The translations under genes and the position numbers were made by a program. DNA of 34,974 nt. Origin: Pseudomonas sp. KK4. GTDB lineage: Bacteria > Pseudomonadota > Gammaproteobacteria > Pseudomonadales > Pseudomonadaceae. The notes beneath the pieces were generated by a model. It saw only the letters and a list, made by a program, of their open reading frames with translations, did not search any database and was not told where the DNA came from. Of the stretch, positions 7,083 through 14,810 are shown piece by piece. The stretch covers positions 1 through 34,974 of the forward strand of contig NZ_LYVP01000054.1 in NCBI RefSeq assembly GCF_001984065.1. The letters run 5' to 3'. Positions within the stretch are counted from its first letter, which is position 1; each line of letters begins with the position of its first letter.

Positions 7083-7680
7083 AATGGCGGAACTCCAATT
7101 TTATGGAATGAACAACGATGAATTGACCTGAGTTTTGTTCAGGTCCACGAGCACCCGTTGATGCTCGAATTAGCAGTACCGTTTTGGCAAATATAGGCGC
7201 GATGTGGTCATGTTAATGCTCAACTTTGTGATGCCCCCTTCTGCCGGCCAGCCAACATTTCCGGTTTTTTATGGAAAATTGAACTTGGCTGTACTTCTGG
7301 AGAACCATGGGGCCACTATATTTATGATGATCATCAAGATAAACGGGCGATTTGAAATATCAGTTAATACATGGCGTAACTAATCAGCTAAAAATTCAGG
7401 AGGGATGGGCTATTGAATCCGACGTGGCTGTTGGGGAATTGCTTAAGCGCTGCTGTTCTGCTCAGTGCTGATGTCGCAATTGATAAAAAGATGCCTGGGG
7501 TGTGTCTACGAGTGTAGTGCGGTTCACGGGGCTTGCTCGACAGGCTGCTTTTGATCTTCAAGGCTAGGCGGCTATGCAGTGCATATGAACGGGGACCCAG
7601 GGGGGAACTGCTCCGGTGCACGCCTTTGGATGGGCCATGCTCGTCTGTACACAAAATAGCGGTGTAATGCTGTATGAGCG

Positions 7681-7710
7681 GCTGGTGCCTTGCTTGTTAA
7701 AGGCACCAGC
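7681..7710. repeat. Strong stem-loop, 11-bp perfect arms
   Basis: GCTGGTGCCTT at 7681-7691 pairs with AAGGCACCAGC at 7700-7710 across an 8-base loop. There is no T-tract on either side, so it is more likely a structural or repeat-derived element than a simple terminator. Confidence 0.55.
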
Positions 7711-7766
7711 GTCCAACTTGCGCTCGCCGTGATCGGCAAAGAGCGGCACAAAGCATTCCTTGGTGA

Positions 7767-7825
7767 GCGTCCGCTTATGGCCGATTGTGCCTGCCGCGAA
7801 GGACCGCAACCGACCCAAGCTGACG
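7767..7825. repeat. Imperfect palindrome, possible intergenic repeat element
   Basis: CCGCTTATGGCCGATTGTGCC on the left is mirrored imperfectly by GGTCGGTTGCGG / TCCTTCGCGG-flanked sequence and AAGCTGACGGTC on the right. The pattern of GCTT-TGG-CGATTG half-sites around a short CG-rich centre recalls dispersed noncoding repeats seen in Pseudomonas intergenic DNA. I rely on pattern memory here, so confidence is low. Confidence 0.3.
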
Positions 7826-7837
7826 GTCGGTTTGGCT

Positions 7838-7857
7838 CAGATTCAGATTCAGATTCA
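7838..7857. repeat. Hexanucleotide tandem repeat over a stop codon
   Basis: CAGATT is repeated three times plus two bases. Its right end contains the stop codon (TGA on the minus strand, 7855-7857) of the VOC-family gene. Confidence 0.7.
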
Positions 7858-8286
7858 TATTGAGCAAGCCGGTCGCTCACCCAACCTCTCTACCAACCTT
7901 ACGAGATAACCGTCGGGATCCTGGACGATGAATTCGCGCTGGCCTACCTCTACATTGTCAGCCCGATACCAAGTGTCTTTGCATTCTCGATAGAGTGGAC
8001 ATCCAGCCTGATCAAGTTTTTGGATGATGGGTGCGACAGCCTCAACATCGATCTGTAGGTTGATGCCTCTTCCAAACGGCTTGGTCAACGGCGCAGTCAG
8101 CCATTGACCCGCATCCGAATCAACCTGCTCAAGCATTACTTGAGCACCATTCAAATCAAGGTATGCAAATCCATCTTCCGGGCGTTGATAAGCTACTTTG
8201 AACCCCAGACGAGAAACCCAAAAAGCCAGGCTGCTATCCAGGTTGGTGACCATTAACTCCGGAACCAGTTTGTTACGTTCGACCAT
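7855..8286 (-). CDS. VOC family protein (glyoxalase/bleomycin-resistance fold)
   Basis: 143 residues forming one pair of beta-alpha-beta-beta-beta modules. The first is VPELMVTNLDSSLAFWVSRLGFKVAYQRPEDGFAYLDLNGAQVMLEQ; the second starts at INLQIDVEAVAPIIQKL and ends EFIVQDPDGYLVRLVERLG. The layout is closest to bleomycin-binding-like members, where dimers sequester a ligand; a glyoxalase- or dioxygenase-type metal site is not obvious (conserved His is lacking at the start of the first strand, where V-P-E is found). ATG 8286 follows GGAAG. It is a single gene with no operon partner. A specific ligand cannot be assigned. Confidence 0.85.
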   Translation of the reverse strand: MVERNKLVPELMVTNLDSSLAFWVSRLGFKVAYQRPEDGFAYLDLNGAQVMLEQVDSDAGQWLTAPLTKPFGRGINLQIDVEAVAPIIQKLDQAGCPLYRECKDTWYRADNVEVGQREFIVQDPDGYLVRLVERLGERPACSI

Positions 8287-8351
8287 GAGATGACTTCCAT
8301 TTCAAAAGGCTCGTTTTGCGGGCAAGCAGGTTCTGCACTGATGGCTTCGAT

Positions 8352-8370
8352 GCCACGACAGGATCGTGGC
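8352..8370. repeat. Small stem-loop between VOC gene and serine hydrolase gene
   Basis: GCCACGA / TCGTGGC, 7-bp perfect stem with a 5-base loop, in the 226-base gap between 8286 and 8513. No T-tract follows. It may be part of the 3' end of the serine hydrolase transcript. Confidence 0.4.
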
Positions 8371-8512
8371 GAGCGCGATGATGCACGCTCGGGTGGGGAT
8401 TATCGAGTCGCATTGACTGACAGTTCCTGGCCGATTGCTGAGGATCACCAAAGCCGCAACCGGCCAATCGCTACCTACCGAAAAAACAACGCCTCAATCC
8501 ATATCCCGGATC

Positions 8513-9838
8513 TCAATCACTCAACTGCGCCAATACCGCATTGACCATGTTGTTGAACGTAACCGGTGAATCGATCGCCCGGGCAGCAACCTTTGCTTCG
8601 CCATCGGCGCTGGTGGCACGCCTGGCTTGATCGGCGGTGGAGGACAATTTTACGATGACGACCTCGCGCTTCGGGTTGATATAGATTTTTTGTCCAAAGC
8701 GACCACTGGCCTCCACCGATCCTTGGCCATCATTTCGCTGATACCAATAGTTGCGGTAGGCATAACCAGGCCGGCCTGGCGCGAGGTTGCCTTGAGCGAA
8801 AATCGTTGGGTCGCCCGGCTGGAAAGTACTGCGCACGGCCTGGTTGAAACTGTCGCTGCTCGGCTTTCGGGCAAGCTCTCGGCGTACCAGTTCGGCGAAG
8901 CGGGCCGTATCGCGAAGGTTGCTGCTGATCCCGCCGCTGGCCATCTCGGTGCCCAGTTCGTCGATCTGGACATAGGCATCTTCCTGGGCAAAACGCGACC
9001 AGATGCGTTGCTGGACCAGTTGCGCCCAATTCAATCCGGATATACGTCGCAGGGCCCAGGCCATCGCCTCGGGCGAACCGTTCTGGTAAAAAAATCTGCC
9101 TTCACCCGGGGCCATTTGCGCGATTTTCAGAAAGGCATAGATATCGCCGGGCATCGTTGCGTTACGCGGGATCAACCCGGTCGCGGCGAACAGGCCGAGG
9201 TCAGGTGGCACCGCTTCGGGGTATGCCACGGCTACCTGCATATCAAGGTTGGCCTGCACCGTGGCCTCGCCGAACGGCGTACCGCTCAGCTCAGGGACAT
9301 AACTGGCCAGTTTTGCCTGCGGGTCGAGGGTGCCTTCGGCGATGAACTGTGCCGCTAAAAGGCCGGTGACCGATTTGGTCATTGATGCCCAGATGTGTGG
9401 CTGGCCGGGTTCGAATCCTTCAAGGTAACGCTCAAAAATAACCTTGCCGCGTTGTAGCACGATCAGCCCGTCGGTCGAGGTGTCTTGCAGGTAGCGGGCG
9501 AGTGTCAGGTCCTCTTCGCCGGCCTTGAAAGTGACCCGGTCCAGATCGCGCATTGCAGCGTCGATCAACGACAGGGGGCGCGCAGCACGACCGATGTTGC
9601 GCGTCGCGGACACTTCACGGGCGTGCCGTGTTGACCAGCGCAGGAAGGTCGGTTGGAAGGCGTTGACTTTGTTCACACGAAACTCCGGTGCGGGTGGAAA
9701 TCCTTGCATGACGCCCTTATCGGTCGAGCCATTCGCCGCGAGGGCGGGACAGGTTGCGCTGCAGAGCAGCAGCGCTACTCCCAGCACGAGATTGGCTGTG
9801 GACTTTTCAGAGGCGGGCCGGGCGGGACATTTGTGCAT
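8513..9838 (-). CDS. Exported serine hydrolase, class C beta-lactamase/NylB-like family
   Basis: 441 residues with an N-terminal export signal (NLVLGVALLLCSATCPALA). The catalytic SxxK motif is S152-M-T-K155 and the YxN motif is Y251-Q-N253. Sequences around them (LIVLQRGKVIFERYLEGFEP; HIWASMTKSVTGLLAAQFIAEG; RFFYQNGSPEAMAWALRRISG) fit the branch with 6-aminohexanoate-dimer hydrolases and EstB-type esterases rather than true beta-lactamases. It begins 18 bases after the DUF1302 stop, so the two form one minus-strand operon. In this catabolic setting an ester- or amide-cleaving role in the periplasm or outside the cell is the natural inference. Resistance to beta-lactams is unlikely. Confidence 0.88.
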   Translation of the reverse strand: MHKCPARPASEKSTANLVLGVALLLCSATCPALAANGSTDKGVMQGFPPAPEFRVNKVNAFQPTFLRWSTRHAREVSATRNIGRAARPLSLIDAAMRDLDRVTFKAGEEDLTLARYLQDTSTDGLIVLQRGKVIFERYLEGFEPGQPHIWASMTKSVTGLLAAQFIAEGTLDPQAKLASYVPELSGTPFGEATVQANLDMQVAVAYPEAVPPDLGLFAATGLIPRNATMPGDIYAFLKIAQMAPGEGRFFYQNGSPEAMAWALRRISGLNWAQLVQQRIWSRFAQEDAYVQIDELGTEMASGGISSNLRDTARFAELVRRELARKPSSDSFNQAVRSTFQPGDPTIFAQGNLAPGRPGYAYRNYWYQRNDGQGSVEASGRFGQKIYINPKREVVIVKLSSTADQARRATSADGEAKVAARAIDSPVTFNNMVNAVLAQLSD

Positions 9839-9856
9839 TGTTGTTATCCTTTACGC

Positions 9857-11710
9857 TTAGAAGGTGGCACCCACACCGATCGAAACGAAATCGCGATCGC
9901 CACGCGTGCCGTAGTTGCCATCGATGTAATCGGTGTAAGACAGGCTCATCGAATACTTGCTCATGAACGTAGCGTCCAGGCCGAGGCTGACGGAGCGCGA
10001 ACCTTCGTTGAAGGCCGAGCCGTCGCCTGGCGAGTAACCCTTTACGTCATGCGACCAGGACAGGTTGGGTCGCAGGTCCAGACCCTGCATCACGCCTGAG
10101 TAACTCCAGGTCGCCCGCATCCGATACCCCCAGGAGAACGGTGTGACGAAGCCTTCATCGTTGCAATATTCGGGGCTGTTCGAGATGGACAGGCAGACGT
10201 TGTTGTCGATCAGCTCGCCGCTGTTATAGGCACCGGAGCGGCCATAGCGTGGCCCGTTTTTCCCCTTCAGGCCGCCGACATAAGTGGCGCCGAGCTCACC
10301 GACCAACAGCACCTGATTCGCCCCCATGACCTGGCCGAAAGAGTGCATCGCCGAGACCTGCGCCTGAGTGACTTCCTTGCGCCGATACCCATTGAACAGT
10401 GTCGAGTCGGTCGTTGGTCGCTGCCCGGGTTCGGACAACGGGCTGCGACCGTTGGCGTTGAGCAGCGACTGCAGCACATCAGTGCCATTGAGTTGCACGG
10501 GCATGTTCGGGCGGTAGCTCAACTCGCCCTGAAGCGCCGTGCCGGTGCGCAGGGTGGTGGAGAATGTCGCGCCGTACAGGCGGATATCCTCAGGGTATTG
10601 TGCGAGATACTGGGACGTGCCCATGCGCAATGCACCTGCCAGGGTCTGGCCTGAGCTGGAAGCCAGAAAGGCGCCGCAGCCGGCCGATGGCACCCCAAGG
10701 TTGCTGCACAGTTGGGGAGCGAAACGGGTATTGCTGTAATACGGGCTGCTGACCGTTCCCAGGTAAGGCGAACGGCTGTGATAGTTGGCGGCGTAAACAC
10801 CGAACTCGGCATCCAGCGGCGCGACGTACCAGCGAACAGACAAGCCCCACTGGCCGCTGTTGCGAGCATCCTGATCGCCCGCTCGAGGAATGCGTACCCC
10901 TTCCTCGTTCATGACCACGCCGAATGGCCCAAGGCCTCGATTTGCCACCGAGAGGTTGACCTGCCGACCGCCGACGTCAAGGCTCTGGCAACCCTCGGGT
11001 ATGAAGTCATTGCCCGAAAAGAATGTGCCACAGTTGTCCAGTTGCGTCTGTTCCCAGTCCAATTGATAGAAGGCGTCAAAGGACAGTGCCTCGTTGATGT
11101 TCTGTGTCACGTACAGCAAGTTGACCGGCACCAGCGCGTCCTTGACCTCCGAACCTGGCCGGCGCAGCGCGGCCTGGTTGAAGGGGTTGACGACGTTCAA
11201 TCCGCCCTGGATAAAAATGCTCTCGCCCCAGTTCACCACTTGTTTACCCAAGCGTGCCGAACCCGGCTCACCGTTTATGTCGTAGAAGTAATAGGCGAAT
11301 GCATCGAGCAGTTGGGAGCCGGCCGTCTTTGCCGATGTTTTGCGATTGTTGTCTTCGATGTTCTTGAAGCGTTGGCTGTGATCGCGTTGCGCCGTGTCGT
11401 ACCAGTAGCTTCCGCGCACGAACATGCCCAGGTTGTCGAGTTTGAGTTCCAGGTCATGGGTACCTTTGAATATCGTCGAGAACACATCCCCGGATCGATA
11501 ATTGCGTCGCCCGTCATTGCCGTTGGCGGCGGCCACCTGCAGCTTGTCCGGATTGGCTGTGCTGATACCAACACCTAATGCCAGGGCCGAATCGAACTGG
11601 CCTTCAACCTCACCCAGTTCAAATTGCATGGCATCAACGGGGGTGACCAGAAGACTGCACGACAGTAGTAGCAGTGATGACCGAAGACGGTCGGGACAGA
11701 TAGCGTTCAC
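9857..11710 (-). CDS. DUF1302 family outer-membrane protein
   Basis: 617 residues from GTG 11710, preceded by AAGAGG within the 36-bp leader. After a signal peptide ending in LLVTPVDA the mature protein starts MQFELGEVEGQFDSALALGVGIST, the typical DUF1302 opening. It continues with alternating beta-strand patterns (LELKLDNLGMFVRGSYWYDTA, RLGKQVVNWGESIFIQGGLNVVNPF) and ends with an aromatic beta-strand (DRDFVSIGVGATF), as outer-membrane beta-barrels do. DUF1302 proteins are usually paired with DUF1329 in operons for degradation or transport of hydrophobic compounds such as steroids and long-chain esters. Here the partner is 5.6 kb away but shares the same leader. Transport of a hydrophobic substrate or product across the outer membrane is inferred. 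Confidence 0.9.
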   Translation of the reverse strand: MNAICPDRLRSSLLLLSCSLLVTPVDAMQFELGEVEGQFDSALALGVGISTANPDKLQVAAANGNDGRRNYRSGDVFSTIFKGTHDLELKLDNLGMFVRGSYWYDTAQRDHSQRFKNIEDNNRKTSAKTAGSQLLDAFAYYFYDINGEPGSARLGKQVVNWGESIFIQGGLNVVNPFNQAALRRPGSEVKDALVPVNLLYVTQNINEALSFDAFYQLDWEQTQLDNCGTFFSGNDFIPEGCQSLDVGGRQVNLSVANRGLGPFGVVMNEEGVRIPRAGDQDARNSGQWGLSVRWYVAPLDAEFGVYAANYHSRSPYLGTVSSPYYSNTRFAPQLCSNLGVPSAGCGAFLASSSGQTLAGALRMGTSQYLAQYPEDIRLYGATFSTTLRTGTALQGELSYRPNMPVQLNGTDVLQSLLNANGRSPLSEPGQRPTTDSTLFNGYRRKEVTQAQVSAMHSFGQVMGANQVLLVGELGATYVGGLKGKNGPRYGRSGAYNSGELIDNNVCLSISNSPEYCNDEGFVTPFSWGYRMRATWSYSGVMQGLDLRPNLSWSHDVKGYSPGDGSAFNEGSRSVSLGLDATFMSKYSMSLSYTDYIDGNYGTRGDRDFVSIGVGATF

Positions 11711-11742
11711 TCTTAACCTCTTATTGTGCTTATTAGAGAGTG
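11707..11742 (-). promoter_or_regulatory. 36-bp leader, copy 1 (in front of DUF1302)
   Basis: Read on the minus strand it starts CACTCTCT, continues with a CACAATAAGAGG segment holding the ribosome binding site, and ends AAGAGTGA over the GTG start. It differs from the copy at 17287-17322 at only two of 36 positions. CACTCT and AGAGTG at the two ends are complementary, so the RNA could fold over its own Shine-Dalgarno. Confidence 0.75.
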
Positions 11743-11860
11743 AGGGGATGGGACAACTGAACGAACATCCCGGCTGTTGAGTGCCGTTGGCTTGTTGGTT
11801 GTCGGTCGCGAGGGATAATAGGTAGGCGGCGGATCAGCTCACAAATAGCGTCTTTGGATT

Positions 11861-11884
11861 GTTGCCATAACACTTTGGCATGGC
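11861..11884. promoter_or_regulatory. Candidate LysR operator, site A
   Basis: Dyad TGCC-N10-GGCA within a 24-base stretch (GTTGCCATA...TTTGGCATGGC). It matches site B at 17113-17136, read on the other strand, at 20 of 24 positions. It sits in the divergent promoter region between DUF1302 (minus) and the acyl-CoA ligase (plus), 134 bases before the ligase GTG. Confidence 0.65.
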
Positions 11885-12017
11885 TGACGCAGGTGTTTGA
11901 GACGGCACGTTGAGCCAGCTAAAACCGCTATACCCGGCATCAAGAACTGATATTACGTTTGCCGTTGCGCCGCTGTTTAGGATCGTCCCGGTCTTAACTG
12001 TCGACGAGAACAACACA

Positions 12018-13565
12018 GTGAACCTTGGAAAAATAATCAGTCGAAGTGCCAAGTACTGGCCTGAGCGAATGGCCGTCATCGATGTCAACACGCGAGTGAC
12101 CTTCGCTCAGCTCGAACAGCGTACAAACCAGCTTGCCTCGGCGTTACTGGGCCAGGGCGTCAGCATTGGCGAACACGTCGCCATCCTTGCCGAGAACCGG
12201 GTTGAACTGGTCGAGGCCGAAGTCGCGTTCTACAAGGCCGGCCTGGTGAAGGTTCCCGTCAACGCGCGCCTGTCACTGGACGAGGTCATCCAGATCATCA
12301 ACGACTCTTGCAGCGTCGCGCTGATCACCACGCCAGCATTTGCCCAAGCCTTGACTGCCCGCCGGGCTCAGGTCCCCGCGCTGCGTCTGATCGTGGCGCT
12401 GGGAGAGGAGGGCGGCGATGTCGCCTACTCGGCACTGCTGAACCAGGGCGACCAGCAGCCGATCAGTTGCGACCCGCCGGACGACGCCCTGGCCGTGTTG
12501 CATTACACCTCCGGCAGTTCCGGTGTGCTGAAGGCCGCCATGCTCAGCGTCGGTAATCGCAAGGCGCTGATCCGCAAGAGCATCGCCAGCCCCACCCGGC
12601 GTGCCGCGCCGAGCGATGTCATGGCCCACGTCGGCCCGATCACCCATGCCAGCGGCATGCAGTTGATGCCGTTGCTGGCGGTCGGCGCCTGCAACCTGCT
12701 GCTGGAACGCTACGACGATCAGCTGCTGCTCCAAAGCATCGAGCGTGAACGCGTCACCCGGTTATTCCTGGTGCCCGCGATGATCAACCGACTGGTGAAT
12801 TTCCCGGGCGTGGAGCGCTACGACCTCAGCAGCCTGAGTCTGGTCATGTATGGCGCTGCACCGATGGCGCCTTCTCTGGTCAAGCGCGCCATTGAAGTGT
12901 TCGGGCCGATCCTGGCACAAGGATATGGTGCCGGCGAAACCTGTTCGCTGGTCACGGTACTGACCGAGCAGGACCACCTGTGCGAAAACGGCGACTATCG
13001 ACGCCTCGCCTCCTGCGGGCGCTGTTACTTCGAGACCGACCTGCGGGTGGTCAACGAGGACTTCCAGGATGTGAAGCCGGGCGAAATCGGGGAAATCGTG
13101 GTCAAGGGACCGGACATCATGCAGGGCTACTGGCGCGCGCCAGAGCTCACCGCCGAGGTCATGCGCGATGGTTACTACCTCAGTGGCGACCTGGCGACGG
13201 TCGACGACCAGGGCTATGTGTTCATCGTCGACCGCAAGAAGGAAATGATCATTTCCGGAGGCTTCAACATTTACCCGACGGAAGTCGAGCAGGTGCTCTA
13301 CAACTTGCCGCAAGTCTTCGAGGCGGCGGTCGTTGGCGTGCCGGACGAGCAGTGGGGCGAGTCGGTGCGAGCCGTTATCGTACTCAAGCCAGGCACCGCA
13401 CTGAGTGAGGTCGAGGTCATCGATCACTGCGCGCGAAACCTGGCCGGCTTCAAGAAACCCCGTGCTGTGGATTTCGTCAGCGAACTACCGAAGAACCCCA
13501 ACGGCAAAGTGGTTCGCCGTCTTATTCGCGATGCCTACTGGCAAAACTGCGACCGCCGCATCTGA
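12018..13565 (+). CDS. Fatty-acid-type acyl-CoA synthetase (AMP-forming ligase)
   Basis: 515 residues from GTG 12018. I prefer this start because it gives the usual N-terminus of the family (NLGKIISRSAKYWPERMAVID); the frame stays open upstream to a TTG at 11910, but that stretch resembles leader. Adenylation motifs: P-loop YTSGSSGVLK with K172 (a variant of TSGTTGxPKG), YGAGET, SGDLATVDDQGYVFIVDRKKEMIISGGFNIYPTEVE, and the C-terminal catalytic lysine K497 in NPNGKVVRR. It activates a carboxylate to the acyl-CoA using ATP. It heads the plus-strand operon ligase - acyl-CoA dehydrogenase - MFS transporter and faces the DUF1302 operon across site A. Chain length cannot be read from sequence. Confidence 0.9.
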   Translation: MNLGKIISRSAKYWPERMAVIDVNTRVTFAQLEQRTNQLASALLGQGVSIGEHVAILAENRVELVEAEVAFYKAGLVKVPVNARLSLDEVIQIINDSCSVALITTPAFAQALTARRAQVPALRLIVALGEEGGDVAYSALLNQGDQQPISCDPPDDALAVLHYTSGSSGVLKAAMLSVGNRKALIRKSIASPTRRAAPSDVMAHVGPITHASGMQLMPLLAVGACNLLLERYDDQLLLQSIERERVTRLFLVPAMINRLVNFPGVERYDLSSLSLVMYGAAPMAPSLVKRAIEVFGPILAQGYGAGETCSLVTVLTEQDHLCENGDYRRLASCGRCYFETDLRVVNEDFQDVKPGEIGEIVVKGPDIMQGYWRAPELTAEVMRDGYYLSGDLATVDDQGYVFIVDRKKEMIISGGFNIYPTEVEQVLYNLPQVFEAAVVGVPDEQWGESVRAVIVLKPGTALSEVEVIDHCARNLAGFKKPRAVDFVSELPKNPNGKVVRRLIRDAYWQNCDRRI

Positions 13566-13578
13566 CGAGGAGATCACC

Positions 13579-14742
13579 ATGTATCAGCCAAGTGAAAAAG
13601 CCAGCCAAATCATCGAGGCCATCGGTGGCTTCATTCGCGACGAAATTCTGCCCCTTGAACAGCGCGAAGGCCTGAGTTGGGCCAAGCCCCATCCTCGCGA
13701 TGTGCTGCAACAGGTCTGGCAGCGCTCCTGCGACCAGGGTTTTTACAACATCATGCTGCCCGAGGCGATCGGGGGTGCGGGGCTGAACGTTTCAGACCTG
13801 TGTGCAGTGAAAGAGTCCACGGTGCTCAGCGGTTCCATGCTGGCTCCGCACATCCTCGGTGAGCTGTCCGGTCCGCCGCGCGTGGGGCATCTGTTCAAGG
13901 TCGCGAGCCCTTGGCAAATCGAGACTTTTCTGCAACCGGTGTGCCGTGCCGAGAAGGCTGTGTGCTTCGCGCTGACCGAGAGTGAAGCCGGTTCCGATGC
14001 AACGGCAATCAGGACGACTGCACGCCGCGACGGCGAAGATTATGTGCTCAACGGCAGCAAGCGTTTCATCTCGGGTGCGCCCTATGCCGATATCGCCGTG
14101 CTGCTCGCCGTGACCGGACCTGGCGGTGGCGCCCAGGGGATTTCGGCGTTCTTCGTCGATCTGAAGGCACCAGGGGTGCGCATAGAGAGCGATTATGCGG
14201 TGATGTCCGGCGGTGGCGCCCATGGCGACATCTTCCTGGACGAAGTACGGTTGCCCGCGGCCCAGCGCATTGGCGAAGAAGGACAGGGATTCAAGCTGGC
14301 AATGGGGCGGATCACCCTTAATCGCTTGCTGCATTGCCCGACCTTGCTAGGCTTGGCGGGCCTGGCGCTGAACCTGTCGATCGACTACGCCCGTACACGC
14401 AAGCAGTTCGGTCAGCCGATCGCCATGTTCCAGTCGATCAACCACATGATCGCCGACATGGCGACCGAGTTGCATGCGGCGCGCAGCATGGTGTATGCGA
14501 CAGCGGCGGTGAATGATGCCGGTGGGGATATTCGCACTCAGGCGTCCATGTGCAAGCTATTCGTGTCCGAGACCGCTTTCCGTATCGCAGACCGCGCGGT
14601 GCAGATTCACGGTGGAGCGGGGTTGCTGCGTGGCCATCCGGTGGAGTGGATTTTCCGCGCGACCCGTATGATGCGCATCCTCACCGGCACCAGTGAAATT
14701 CAGCGCAACACCATTGCCAAGGGTGTCCTGATGCCTGACTAG
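13579..14742 (+). CDS. Acyl-CoA dehydrogenase
   Basis: 387 residues from ATG 13579 (preceded by GAGGAGA, 13 bases after the ligase stop); the frame extends upstream only by chance. FAD-dependent fold in order: alpha-helical N-domain, beta-domain CFALTESEAGSDATAIRTTA and YVLNGSKRFISGA, and C-domain YARTRKQFGQPI and QIHGGAGLLRGHPVEWIFRATRMMRILTGTSEIQRN. It should introduce the 2,3 double bond into the acyl-CoA made by the neighbouring ligase. The residue before the GT of the GTSEIQR motif is T369, where MCAD-type enzymes have the catalytic Glu. The alternative Glu position of isovaleryl-CoA-type enzymes also seems occupied by Asn (ITLNRLL), so the catalytic base is unclear. Confidence 0.9.
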   Translation: MYQPSEKASQIIEAIGGFIRDEILPLEQREGLSWAKPHPRDVLQQVWQRSCDQGFYNIMLPEAIGGAGLNVSDLCAVKESTVLSGSMLAPHILGELSGPPRVGHLFKVASPWQIETFLQPVCRAEKAVCFALTESEAGSDATAIRTTARRDGEDYVLNGSKRFISGAPYADIAVLLAVTGPGGGAQGISAFFVDLKAPGVRIESDYAVMSGGGAHGDIFLDEVRLPAAQRIGEEGQGFKLAMGRITLNRLLHCPTLLGLAGLALNLSIDYARTRKQFGQPIAMFQSINHMIADMATELHAARSMVYATAAVNDAGGDIRTQASMCKLFVSETAFRIADRAVQIHGGAGLLRGHPVEWIFRATRMMRILTGTSEIQRNTIAKGVLMPD

Positions 14743-14756
14743 CAGTGCCTGCCGTA

Positions 14757-14780
14757 CGTCCGGCCGCACCTGGCCGGACG
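14757..14780. repeat. Intercistronic stem-loop, 9-bp perfect GC-rich stem
   Basis: CGTCCGGCC / GGCCGGACG with a 6-base loop in the 68-base gap between the dehydrogenase and the MFS gene. No U-run follows. It probably stabilises or attenuates the message between the two genes. Confidence 0.55.
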
Positions 14781-14810
14781 CTCTGACAAGAACAATAACG
14801 AGAGACAACC

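Larger units (their letters stand above)
7083..7854. other. Long gene-poor region
   Basis: 772 bases without a credible gene. The first 300 bases are AT-rich and presumably contain the crotonase promoter. From 7390 to 7830 several short minus-strand frames overlap one another with no domain and no good ribosome binding site. The region holds a strong hairpin (7681-7710), an imperfect dyad (about 7767-7825) and a hexamer repeat (7838-7857), which looks like degraded intergenic repeat sequence. Confidence 0.5.

Noticed and set aside
7388..7880. Several overlapping minus-strand frames of 84-102 codons
   Set aside because: They overlap in different frames, lack start signals and domains, and run across a hairpin and a repeat; more likely noncoding.
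8513..9838. True beta-lactamase resistance gene
   Set aside because: SxxK and YxN motifs are shared with many esterases; surrounding sequence and operon context fit the NylB/EstB-like hydrolases better.
10712..11578. 288-residue plus-strand frame opposite DUF1302
   Set aside because: No recognisable domain or ribosome binding site; the minus-strand DUF1302 frame explains the region fully.
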